A DNA stretch of 64,000 nucleotides from Chryseobacterium potabilaquae (GTDB lineage: Bacteria; Bacteroidota; Bacteroidia; Flavobacteriales; Weeksellaceae). The translations under genes were made by a program, and so were the position numbers. The stretch lies in assembly GCF_902728265.1 (NCBI RefSeq), contig NZ_CACVBR010000009.1:1-64000 (forward strand), given 5' to 3'. Every line of letters starts with the position of its first letter. Position 1 is the first letter of the stretch. Shown here one piece after another: positions 1 to 7,053 of the stretch. The notes beneath the pieces were generated by a model, which worked only from the letters and a program-made list of their open reading frames with translations, had not been told where the DNA came from and searched no databases.

Positions 1-200
1 CACATTATCCTTATAATTTAAGTTATGAGAGAAATAAGAATGATTCTATTTCATTAGATATTTTTTCGGATGACAAAAAAAAATTAGATAGTTGTGATGT
101 AGTTTGGGGATATTTAAAACAACCGTACTTGCAAGATACTATTAGAATTAAGATAAATGGAGCACGAAATCAAAAAGGAATAATAAATTTGGTAAAATAA
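1..200 (+). CDS. C-terminal fragment of a gene entering the window
   Basis: An open frame whose first full codon is at base 3 runs about 65 codons to a TAA at 198-200. The residues are ordinary polar protein sequence (many Asp, Lys and Asn, ending near INLVK). The start lies outside the window and I do not recognise the family. It stops immediately before an 18-bp inverted repeat at 201-302. It may be an immunity-type or secreted protein of the toxin island, but that is only context. Confidence 0.5.
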   Translation, partial: HYPYNLSYERNKNDSISLDIFSDDKKKLDSCDVVWGYLKQPYLQDTIRIKINGARNQKGIINLVK

Positions 201-302
201 AGAGGCTGTCTCAAAAGGTCCCCCTCTCTCGGACTCCTCTCTGACAACTTTTGTCATTTAAGGAATTCTCAAAGCGTTAGTTTACCTTTTGAGACAGCCT
301 CT
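201..302. repeat. 18-bp perfect inverted repeat at the IS1182-type end
   Basis: AGAGGCTGTCTCAAAAGG at 201-218 is exactly repeated in reverse complement at 285-302, with a 66-bp spacer. It sits between the upstream gene's stop codon and the truncated IS1182-family transposase. It could be the end structure of that insertion sequence, a terminator shielding it from read-through, or both. No matching right end was found after the transposase fragment. Confidence 0.7.
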
Positions 303-330
303 AATAGTTACAAATTGATTAATTTGCTAT

Positions 331-648
331 GTGTTAAGTAATTCAAAAGTAATCTTTAAAGATTACAATCCCAAAGAAAACTTGCTTTTTCCTCCCAATT
401 TATCGGAGTTGATAGATGAACGGCATCCTGTGAGAGCTGTTTCAAACATTATTGATGGCTTGGATATTAAAAGCTTGATCAAAACCTATAAACCTGGCGA
501 AACCTCTTGTTTTCATCCGAAAATGCTTTTGAAAGTTTTAATTTATGCTTATTTGAGTAATATCTATTCAAGCCGCAAAATGGAACAGGCACTTAAAGAA
601 AACATTCATTGCATGTGGCTTTCCGCGATGAGTCGTCCCGACCATAAC
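331..648 (+). pseudogene. IS1182-family transposase, N-terminal fragment
   Basis: About 106 codons resemble the N-terminal DUF772 domain of IS1182/IS5-like transposases: FHPKMLLKVLIYAYL near residues 61-75, SSRKMEQAL near 80-87 and MSRPDHN near 100-106. Family members continue past this last motif (usually TIxRFR) into the catalytic DDE domain. Here the homology stops at about 648 and unrelated sequence follows up to a stop at 694-696. The catalytic part is gone, so this is a dead remnant. The start is GTG at 331. Confidence 0.75.
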
Positions 649-681
649 CTACGAGTTGGCCCACTTCGTTTTGTGACATTT

Positions 682-810
682 TTAATCTTTTCTTAGAAAC
701 GCTGCAATATTTTTAAATTTGAGTACCTGAATAAACCCATCCACAACAGAAAGCAAACGCTTTTTATTTTCAGGATCAAGTTTTTCAATATCATTGAAAC
801 GATTGAGCAT
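682..810 (-). pseudogene. Short C-terminal remnant, possibly of a small HTH regulator
   Basis: On the minus strand a frame of about 42 codons begins at ATG (808-810) and ends at a TAA complementary to 682-684. It reads MLNRFNDIEKLDPENKKRL and continues for a further 23 residues. The pattern 'IEKLD.E.K.RLLSVVDGFI' resembles the tail that follows the HTH in many XRE-type regulators, but no DNA-binding part is present. The fragment abuts the broken transposase, so it is probably insertion or deletion debris. The family assignment is weak. Confidence 0.35.
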
Positions 811-1080
811 TGTGGGTGCTCAGACTTTAAAGCAAAGTAGAAACGGCTGAAATTAATTTCTGGCTTAAACAATAATATTTACGGGAAACTCAATACAAAG
901 TTGGATTTAGATATTTAATAAGTCTGGAATATTTTCATCAAACGGTACTCGAAAACCTGATCCATTCGAAATTTTTTCAAATGAATAAATCTGTATTTTT
1001 GAAAAGTGACAGAAAAGCGTTCAAAAAATAAACCACCGAACGAGGAAAAATTAAGTAGGCAAATCTCCATAAATACAGTA
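811..1080. other. Degenerate sequence between IS remnant and RHS tip
   Basis: No intact gene is visible. One plus-strand frame reads as protein-like fragments interrupted by a stop (a piece ending NFWLKQ, then a piece of about 50 codons ending KAFKK and a TAA). It is probably decayed coding sequence. RHS homology begins abruptly near 1081. Confidence 0.4.
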
Positions 1081-1503
1081 GACTAAGGAATGTATGATTA
1101 TGGGGCAAGGTTTTATATGCCAGATATTGGAAGGTGGGGAGTTTTGGATCCATTAAGTGAATTACAGTTTAAATACAGTCCATATTCTTATGTTTACGGA
1201 AATCCTTTAAGATTCAATGATCCAACAGGAATAAATGGCCAAGAGGGAGAACCAAAATTAGATCCTAACGCAAGAGGTGGAGATAATAATCCTGCACCAA
1301 TACAAGAAATTGTTATGACTAGTACAAAGCCCAGTTCACTTTCATTTATGGCTATTAATAATATGAATGCATATCATGCTTCAGAAGATAGATTAGCTGC
1401 GGGAATTAGAGGTAGTAAAGTTGCTCTTGTTACAGAAAAATTTGAAAGAAATTTAGCTTTCACAATAGGAACTTTTATGATGGGTGGAAGTAATCTTCTT
1501 TAA
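1081..1503 (+). pseudogene. Orphan RHS tip 1 (core end plus truncated variable tail)
   Basis: From 1090 the frame reads [17 protein letters not shown] and continues to NDPTGING, which is the end of the RHS core and matches the same stretch of the full-length RHS gene near 56800-56936. About 85 residues of variable tail follow. The tail ends at a stop at 1501-1503, where it runs out of frame into a second copy of RHS core sequence (starting near 1499). There is no YD-repeat shell and no secretion signal, so this is a displaced tip: a C-terminal cassette left by recombination at the conserved core and truncated by the next one. The tail family is not recognised. Confidence 0.75.
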
Positions 1504-1961
1504 CAATGGATCAGGAGTAGAAGTTCTTGAAGAAAACAATTATTATCCTTTTGGATTAAAGCATCAAGGATATAATATCCTAAATGGGGAATCTGAGTTA
1601 TCAATATAAGTATAATGGAAAAGAGTTGCAGGAAACGAGAATGGTATCAATGGATTGGCGTCATTATATGCCGGATATTGGACATTTTGGGGTTATGGAT
1701 CCTTTAACAGAAGTAATTCCAGGATGGACTCCTTATCGTTATGCATTTAATAACCCGGTGTATTTTAGAGATCCTAATGGATTATTTGAAAAAGGACCTG
1801 AATATGTTTCAGACTGGATTAAAAATACTGTAATTGGCGTCTGGTTCGGTGGTGTAGGCGCAGGTCCCGGTGCCCTCGTAGGTGGAATTATCGTAGGTGT
1901 AATTGGACGTTGGGGTGGCTCAGAATTAGGTGAAGCCGGAGTAGAAAAAGTATATGAATAA
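1499..1961 (+). pseudogene. Orphan RHS tip 2 with glycine-zipper-like toxin tail
   Basis: Sequence from 1499 aligns to the full-length RHS core near 56660 ([23 protein letters not shown]). One extra base near 1588 breaks the frame, which resumes from 1584 as [17 protein letters not shown]. The core ends at about residue 70 (FRDPNGL). The tail is only some 55 residues: an aromatic linker, then a Gly/Ala-rich hydrophobic stretch (WFGGVGAGPGALVGGIIVGV) ending VEKVYE. Glycine-zipper segments of this kind suggest membrane insertion or pore formation (inference). The last 8 bases overlap the start of the downstream membrane protein, the usual toxin-immunity arrangement. Confidence 0.75.
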
Positions 1962-2499
1962 AATACAAAATATAGAAATCAAATTAAGTAAAAAGAAATT
2001 AATGTTTCTTTTATTATTGGCAATAGGGTTTGTTATTATTAGTTCGTTATTTAGTATAAATCCCTCTTATTTTGTGAGCTTTATAACACGTAGTGAAAAA
2101 GTAATCTTTTTAATTGGTGTTTTAGGTACTGTAGTATTTGGAATTGCTTCCATATTATTATTTATAAAGTTATTTGATAATAAACTTGGATTAGTTATAA
2201 ATAAAGAAGGAATACTAGATAATACAAACTTTAGTTCTATAGGTTTGATAAAATGGGTTGATATTACCAATATTAGAATAGAAAAAGTGATGTCAACAAA
2301 GTTTTTACTAATTGAAGTTATTAATCCTAATGAGTACATAGAAAGAGCAAGCGTAATCAAAAAACTCTCATTAAAACAAAATATGAAAACTTATAACACT
2401 CCTATAACTCTGACATCTGTAGGGCTTCAACATAGTTTTGAAGACTTGAGTGAAATTATATTTGAGTCTTGGAAAAAATACAAAAGCCAATCTATTTAA
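1954..2499 (+). CDS. STM3941-like membrane protein, probable immunity protein
   Basis: A protein of 181 aa with two hydrophobic helices (about residues 14-34 and 48-70). A soluble beta-rich domain follows, containing LVINKEGILDNTNFSSIGLIKWVDITNIRI, typical of the STM3941 / PH-like family found beside polymorphic toxins. The gene starts 8 bp before the stop of the glycine-zipper RHS tip. A two-helix membrane protein is what one would expect to neutralise a membrane-inserting toxin, so I infer an immunity role. The insertion sequence 80 bp downstream is unrelated. Family assignment is moderate; the function is inferred from position. Confidence 0.7.
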   Translation: MNKIQNIEIKLSKKKLMFLLLLAIGFVIISSLFSINPSYFVSFITRSEKVIFLIGVLGTVVFGIASILLFIKLFDNKLGLVINKEGILDNTNFSSIGLIKWVDITNIRIEKVMSTKFLLIEVINPNEYIERASVIKKLSLKQNMKTYNTPITLTSVGLQHSFEDLSEIIFESWKKYKSQSI

Positions 2500-2580
2500 T
2501 TTTAGTCTCCCCGCTACAGCACGATTTTATCGGGTGGCAGAGGTCTTGTCCTGAAATAGCGATATAAATAATTTTAAATT

Positions 2581-3560
2581 AACCCTTTGTGCATTTAGAT
2601 AAAAAGGAATAAAGTTGTTCATTTGATTGGTAATCAGTAAATTGTTTTTACCACAAAACATTTACAATGAACAACTTGAGAGCAAATTACGAAAGAATAT
2701 TGGAAGTTTTACGAAAAATATCAGAGGATAATCTTTTAAAACATCAGCGTCGAACTCCAAAATTGAGTGATTTAGAATTAATTACTTTAAGCTTAACCGC
2801 AGAATATATGGGAATTGACAGTGAAAATCATCTATTTAGAATTTTACCAAAATTCTTTGCAGGCAAAATTGAGAGAACAGTTTATAATCGTCGCAGAAGA
2901 AGATTAATGAACTTTACCAATATGATAAGACTCCAATTATCTGAAATATTTAATGAATTTGAAAACTATTTCATCGTCGATAGTATGCCTTTAGAAGTAT
3001 GCAAAATATCCCGAAGTACTCGCTCTAAAGTCTGTAAAGAAGAAAAATTCAGTTTTCCGGATAGAGGATTTTGTGCTTCGCAAAAAATGTCTTTTTATGG
3101 ATATAAATTACATGCAGTATGTTCTGTAAACGGAGTGTTTCAAAGTGTAGATCTTAGTGCAGCTTCTGTACATGATATTCATTATCTGAAAGATATTCAG
3201 CATCAAATGTCTGATTGTGTTTTGATTGGAGACAAAGGTTATTTATCTGAAAGCATACAGCTTAATTTATTTGAAACAGCTGATATTAGACTTGATACTC
3301 CCAAACGGAAAAATCAAAAACATTATAAACCTCAATTTTATCTATTTAAAAAGAAACGAAAAAGAATTGAAACTTTATTCTCTCAACTTTGTGACCAGTT
3401 TATGATCAGAAGAAACTATGCAAAAACATTTTCAGGGTTTAAAACCAGAATAATATCAAAAATCAATTCTTTAACGGTGATACAATACATTAATAAAGTG
3501 ATTTTTGATAGAAATATTAATAATATTAAAATCAGCATTATTTAAAATGCACAACGGGTT
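2581..3560 (+). mobile_element. IS982-family insertion sequence, complete
   Basis: The 980-bp element has 16-bp terminal inverted repeats: AACCCTTTGTGCATTT at 2581-2596 and its reverse complement, with one mismatch, at 3545-3560. It holds one transposase gene. Left flank AATT (2577-2580) equals the first four bases to the right (3561-3564), a possible target duplication. The right flank is a tetranucleotide repeat, so this cannot be proved. Both ends and the transposase look intact. Confidence 0.9.
2667..3545 (+). CDS. IS982-family transposase
   Basis: A protein of 292 aa, full length for IS982 transposases. The N-terminal part (about 15-60) carries the conserved KLSDLELITLSLTAEYMGIDSEN. The DDE catalytic core is visible as FIVDSMPLEVCK (first Asp, about residue 105), VLIGDKGYLS (second Asp, about 189) and KKRKRIETLFSQL (Glu, about 236). 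It fills the element between the terminal repeats and the TAA overlaps the right repeat. No frameshift or internal stop is present, so it may be active. Confidence 0.92.
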   Translation: MNNLRANYERILEVLRKISEDNLLKHQRRTPKLSDLELITLSLTAEYMGIDSENHLFRILPKFFAGKIERTVYNRRRRRLMNFTNMIRLQLSEIFNEFENYFIVDSMPLEVCKISRSTRSKVCKEEKFSFPDRGFCASQKMSFYGYKLHAVCSVNGVFQSVDLSAASVHDIHYLKDIQHQMSDCVLIGDKGYLSESIQLNLFETADIRLDTPKRKNQKHYKPQFYLFKKKRKRIETLFSQLCDQFMIRRNYAKTFSGFKTRIISKINSLTVIQYINKVIFDRNINNIKISII

Positions 3561-3587
3561 AATTAATTAATTAATTAATTAATTAAT
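3559..3587. repeat. TTAA/AATT tetranucleotide microsatellite
   Basis: About seven uninterrupted TAAT units lie directly at the right end of the IS982 element. They may predate insertion (an AT-rich target) or have expanded afterwards. They make the element's target-site duplication ambiguous. Confidence 0.85.
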
Positions 3588-3606
3588 CATATAAATATAA
3601 CAAGAT

Positions 3607-3995
3607 ATGCAATTGAACATCCTTAAAGCCAAAACAGTGAGTTTTTTTCCTATAATGTTTTTGTTAATCTGGGGTTGTACTAAAAAAATGATTTGGATAA
3701 TCAAATTAGGGTAAAAATAACTTCAATCGATAGTAAAACCAGGCAAGCCAGGGTTAATACATTTGATACGATAGAGATAAGAAGCGAGGAATTTGGGTAT
3801 TTAAAGAAAACCTTTCATAAAGTTGGAGAATATATAACAGATTCTACAGGTTCCACTAAAATTAAAATTGATTCCACTAAAATAAATGATATTTCAGTAT
3901 CTGGTTTAAATGTATTAGGGGGAGATATGTATTATCCAGGACATTTAAAAAATGGACAAGAGGTAAATATAGAAGTTAAATTTATTGAAAAGTAA
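3607..3995 (+). pseudogene. Lipoprotein gene interrupted by a poly-A frameshift
   Basis: An ATG at 3607 opens a lipoprotein signal peptide (MQLNILKAKTVSFF, hydrophobic core, then WGC with the lipobox Cys at about residue 24) and then CTKK. The frame is then lost in a run of seven A's at 3682-3688. With eight A's the reading would run straight into NDLDNQIRVKITSIDSK and on to the TAA at 3993-3995, about 129 aa in all. The downstream part taken alone needs a TTG start at 3693. The family is unknown. Its place among toxin remnants suggests an immunity lipoprotein. It may be a dead gene, a slippage-controlled gene or a sequencing error. Confidence 0.7.
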
Positions 3996-4227
3996 TCCCA
4001 GAAAAATAATAATTTTTATTTCTTTCGGATATGATAAAATTGTTATTTGATGGTTATGATTTTATTAAGTATAAATAAAGAATGTGTAGTTTTGTAAAAC
4101 ATAATAATATTAGGAAGGAGACAAATTTGAGCAAGGATATTTTGGAGTTGTAACCTTTGTTGAGACAAAAAATAAGAGTTACATTTATTTAAAAGCATAA
4201 AATTATTTATGTCACTACTTGTCCTAA

Positions 4228-4353
4228 AATGCTAAAAATTGGCAAACCTATATTTAGGATTATACTATATTTGATAAGGAATTTTTGACTTGGGATAATA
4301 TTAGTAATGGTCAGAAATCTTATTATTATTATTTGAATGATGAGTGGAATTAA
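4228..4353 (+). pseudogene. Decayed coding remnant with an in-frame stop
   Basis: The 4000-4340 interval has no intact gene. One frame from 4228 reads NAKNWQTYI, a stop, then DYTIFDKEFLTWDNISNGQK and on to a TAA at 4351-4353. It looks like the C-terminus of a small secreted or immunity-type protein. It overlaps the start of the next reading frame, and no family is recognised. Confidence 0.35.
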
Positions 4354-4670
4354 ATGACACTGGGAAATTCAGCAAGTGGTGCCTGTGGGTTAAAAAGCTT
4401 ACTAAACATTTTTCAAAACATACAAAAGATTGGTCAAGTTGGGGTTCTATTTCCAACGTTGCTTATTATAAAAGAGCTGTAAAATTAGCTGACAGTAATA
4501 TTGGAGGAAAAGTTGTAGGCTTTGTATCAAAGCAAGGATGGACATTTAAATATAATAAAGCTACAGGTGAGTTCCTAACAATACATCCTAAAGGCTATAT
4601 TGAAACCTTTTTCCGTCCTAAAGGAGGTATGAATTATTATTTAAAACAATTACAATTATATGGACAGTAA
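4344..4670 (+). CDS. Orphan polymorphic-toxin C-terminal domain, nuclease-like
   Basis: The 108-residue frame has no signal, no YD repeats and only a GTG start, so it is probably a detached toxin tip. The last 50 residues carry the pattern GWTFKYNKATGEFLTIHPKG, then YIETFFRPKGGMNYY. This is characteristic of the small BECR/RelE-like nuclease tails on RHS, CdiA and PAAR proteins: beta strands with conserved aromatic, Lys and Arg residues. It overlaps the following CPCC gene by 11 bp, the classic toxin-immunity arrangement. The N-terminal 40 residues are unremarkable. RNA cleavage is inferred from fold resemblance, and the lack of a delivery domain makes it likely silent. Confidence 0.6.
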   Translation: MELNDTGKFSKWCLWVKKLTKHFSKHTKDWSSWGSISNVAYYKRAVKLADSNIGGKVVGFVSKQGWTFKYNKATGEFLTIHPKGYIETFFRPKGGMNYYLKQLQLYGQ

Positions 4671-4920
4671 CAAATATGGGAAATTTCCGTGCCCTTGTTG
4701 CGGATATTATACTCTTAAATATAAAGCTGATAATACATTTCAAATATGTCCAGTTTGTTATTGGGAAGATGATGGTGTTCAACTTCACGATATCGACTAT
4801 AATGGTGGAGCAAATACTGTAAGTTTAAGAGAAGCAAAAATTAATTTTGAAAAATTCGGAGTAATAGAAAAGCATTTTAGAGAATTTGTTCGACCTCCTC
4901 TACAAGATGAAAAAAAGTGA
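4660..4920 (+). CDS. CPCC-family cysteine-rich protein, probable immunity protein
   Basis: An 86-aa protein with the CPCC signature: FPCPCCGYYTLKY at residues 8-20 and ICPVCYWEDDGVQ at about 29-41. This gives two CxxC pairs that probably bind one zinc. The family is strongly associated with polymorphic toxin loci as an immunity component. Here it overlaps the nuclease-like tip by 11 bp and would be translationally coupled to it. A cytoplasmic location (no signal peptide) fits neutralisation of a cytosolic nuclease. Family assignment is firm; partner specificity is inferred. Confidence 0.8.
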   Translation: MDSNKYGKFPCPCCGYYTLKYKADNTFQICPVCYWEDDGVQLHDIDYNGGANTVSLREAKINFEKFGVIEKHFREFVRPPLQDEKK

Positions 4921-4992
4921 TATTAGAATAAAATAAGTTGGAGATATTAATTTAGAGTATTCCTATTTAGACTAGCCAATAAATTAGGAGAT

Positions 4993-5181
4993 ATGAATAT
5001 TCACGTTGCTGAAGTAAATCTCTATGATCCTGTAGAAATGTACTTTGGGGGAGATTTTGTTTTTAAACATCCAAACGTAATAAAAGTAAATAATTATTAC
5101 CAAAGAAATCCTGTTGATGGAGTTTTAAAATGGGTGAACGATCCTTTTACTGGAAGCCCTGTCAGGGGTAAGTTTCAATGA
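4993..5181 (+). CDS. Small hypothetical protein
   Basis: A 62-codon frame preceded by AGGAG seven bases before its ATG. It has no signal peptide or membrane segment. The last 30 residues (YYQRNPVDGVLKWVNDPFTG) look like a fragment of a toxin tail or DUF-type protein. I do not recognise the family. Its neighbours are remnants, so it may itself be a fragment. Confidence 0.4.
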   Translation: MNIHVAEVNLYDPVEMYFGGDFVFKHPNVIKVNNYYQRNPVDGVLKWVNDPFTGSPVRGKFQ

Positions 5182-5260
5182 CCTGTGATTAATAATGTAA
5201 ATTTAACTGGGTAATACTATAGACCTGGTGTATTAATGCACCACCTAAATATAATAGCTT

Positions 5261-5365
5261 ATGCAATTAAACACCCCTAAAACAAAATTTTTAGTAAATA
5301 TTTTTGTAATCTTTGTCCTTTCCAGCTGTAACACGAAGTCTAATTTAGCATACATTTTTGAATAA
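5261..5365 (+). pseudogene. Truncated lipoprotein leader, related to the one at 3607
   Basis: An ATG at 5261 begins MQLNTPKTKFLVNIFVIFVL, then SSC with a lipobox Cys at residue 23, and stops after 34 codons. The first residues and the bases around the start (TATGCAATT.AACA) match the frameshifted lipoprotein at 3607. The two are therefore paralogous leaders, and this one has lost its mature domain. Confidence 0.5.
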
Positions 5366-5435
5366 GGAGTTATAAAATTAAAAATGGACTTGAGTTCCTT
5401 TGAAATTTTGTAGATTCAGGCCGAAAAAATACAAT

Positions 5436-6509
5436 ATGATAATTTACAATGTTGAATTAGGGAGACGTTTTTCAGAAATCAGTGACGAACTTCATCTTGA
5501 AAACCCTAGATATTTGAGGGACTTTCATAACGAAAATTGTCCTCTTATGGAGCGTTATGAAGGGGATATGATTGAAGGACCCCGAGTTTTTATTCCCACA
5601 AAAGAACAGATTATAGAAATTAATCAGAATATCAGGGAAAATAATGAGAGTTATTATGATTTTCCATATAATGGAAAGTTTTCGTTTGCCTATGATTTAT
5701 GGGAGGGTACCTATCAGATTTCACAGACGACTTATTCAAATGATAAAGTTACAGCGATTTATGAGCAAAAGATTCGTTTAGAGTTAGAATATATAAAAGA
5801 TCATAATTATTATTTTCAATTTACAGCATTTGACTTTAGAAAAGATGGGGGAAATTCAGAGACTAAAGCTTCTACATTGTCCAAAATGTGTATAAAAAGC
5901 ATTTACCCGATAAGATTTATTATAAATTCGGAAGGTAAGATTATGAATATAGAACTTATAAAGAAACCTGAACAAATACTTTCTGAATTAGAAAATATAA
6001 AACACTACTTTACAGATGATCATGCTTTCCATTATGTTGAAAAAATGAAGAGTTTAATTCAAAATCCTGAAGAAATTGTATTAAAATTGGGTAAGTCGTT
6101 ATTAATTACCTTTCTTTTTGGCTCATTTTATAGGGCAAAACTAGGAGAGTGGACAAATTCTCTACTTTATCATGACTTTAGTCCATGGATTTTCGATGCA
6201 GATGCCATACGTTTTGAATTCGAAAATATCCTTTGTCCTAAAGAAGGGATTGATGATCATCTTATAAAAATTCACCAGAAAGGTGTTTGTTGTGATCATC
6301 GAAGTTTAGAAGACTTATATACGGGTTGTGAATATGACGAGAATATTCCGTTGAATGAAAATTCCATTGACTGTGAACAATTTGCAGAGTATATTTTCAA
6401 TAGAAAAGAATTTTCCTTACAAAGAATAGAAGCATATTTCCAACATTTTACTTTTGAAAATAAAGTAAAAGAAACATTTTTATTAGAAAAAATAGGAGAT
6501 AATAATTAA
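5436..6509 (+). CDS. LysM-like protein of the DUF4280/PAAR-like delivery module
   Basis: The chosen start is the ATG at 5436 (MIIYNVELGRRFSEISDELH); a TTG 36 bp upstream is possible but less likely. The first 55 residues look like a divergent LysM domain (FSEISDEL..ENPRYLRDFN..N, ending GPRVFIPT). The remaining 300 residues are unrecognised, with two Cys-containing segments near the C-terminus (CPKEG..., GVCCDHR). It lies two bases before the DUF4280 gene. LysM plus DUF4280 pairs are common in Bacteroidetes contractile-injection and T6SS effector clusters, so I infer a loader, adaptor or effector-assembly role. No signal peptide is seen. Confidence 0.6.
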   Translation: MIIYNVELGRRFSEISDELHLENPRYLRDFHNENCPLMERYEGDMIEGPRVFIPTKEQIIEINQNIRENNESYYDFPYNGKFSFAYDLWEGTYQISQTTYSNDKVTAIYEQKIRLELEYIKDHNYYFQFTAFDFRKDGGNSETKASTLSKMCIKSIYPIRFIINSEGKIMNIELIKKPEQILSELENIKHYFTDDHAFHYVEKMKSLIQNPEEIVLKLGKSLLITFLFGSFYRAKLGEWTNSLLYHDFSPWIFDADAIRFEFENILCPKEGIDDHLIKIHQKGVCCDHRSLEDLYTGCEYDENIPLNENSIDCEQFAEYIFNRKEFSLQRIEAYFQHFTFENKVKETFLLEKIGDNN

Positions 6510-6511
6510 AT

Positions 6512-7042
6512 TTGCGTGCACCGAAAAATACAGAGATGATGTCCGAAGATTCCTCCTGCCACCATGGTAAACATTTTGTGGTTCAAAAAGGGAAAGTCCA
6601 ATGCAGCCAGGGAAACCAATTTCCTCAGTTTAACGTCACTTCTCATCAGAAGCATTATTGGAATGATGAAGAAGGATCATCCGATTATTTAGCCGTTACA
6701 GAAGATGATTTAGAATTTATACCCTCAGGGCCTAGTTTTGGGCAATGCAAATTGAAACCCAGTTCCGGAGGTTATTTGCCTTGTACTTTTGCTCCAGTAG
6801 ATAAATGGCAAAAGACCTATGAAAAAGTAAAAGTAATGGGTAAAGGTTGTGTAACCGAAATTTCCGAATTGCTTTGCACAACGGGAGGTAAAATTACAAT
6901 AAAAGACGCTGGACAAACGGCTTTGATGAATGTACAAAATATTAAAAATGCAGATCCTAAAGAACAATACTATATCAATCCTTTGTTAGATTATAAAGAA
7001 TTTCAAGAAGAACAAGATGATGAAGTAGAAGTTTGTGAATAA
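6512..7042 (+). CDS. DUF4280 PAAR-like protein
   Basis: A 176-aa protein with the DUF4280 pattern: HFVVQKGKVQCSQGNQFPQF near residues 21-40, HYWNDEEG near 48-55, FGQCKLKPS near 76-84, and a C-terminal CTTGGKITIKDAGQT near 123-137. DUF4280 is a PAAR-like spike-tip family that caps contractile injection systems and carries effectors. The TTG at 6512 follows the upstream stop by two bases; the ATG at 6536 is a plausible alternative start. It is followed 11 bp later by a large effector-like gene, so the three form an operon. No other T6SS structural genes occur in this window. Confidence 0.82.
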   Translation: MRAPKNTEMMSEDSSCHHGKHFVVQKGKVQCSQGNQFPQFNVTSHQKHYWNDEEGSSDYLAVTEDDLEFIPSGPSFGQCKLKPSSGGYLPCTFAPVDKWQKTYEKVKVMGKGCVTEISELLCTTGGKITIKDAGQTALMNVQNIKNADPKEQYYINPLLDYKEFQEEQDDEVEVCE

Positions 7043-7053
7043 ACACATCCATA

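Noticed and set aside
831..1080. Protein-coding gene ending KAFKK
   Set aside because: The plus-strand frame is interrupted by a stop and has no start or recognised motif. It was kept only as degenerate sequence.
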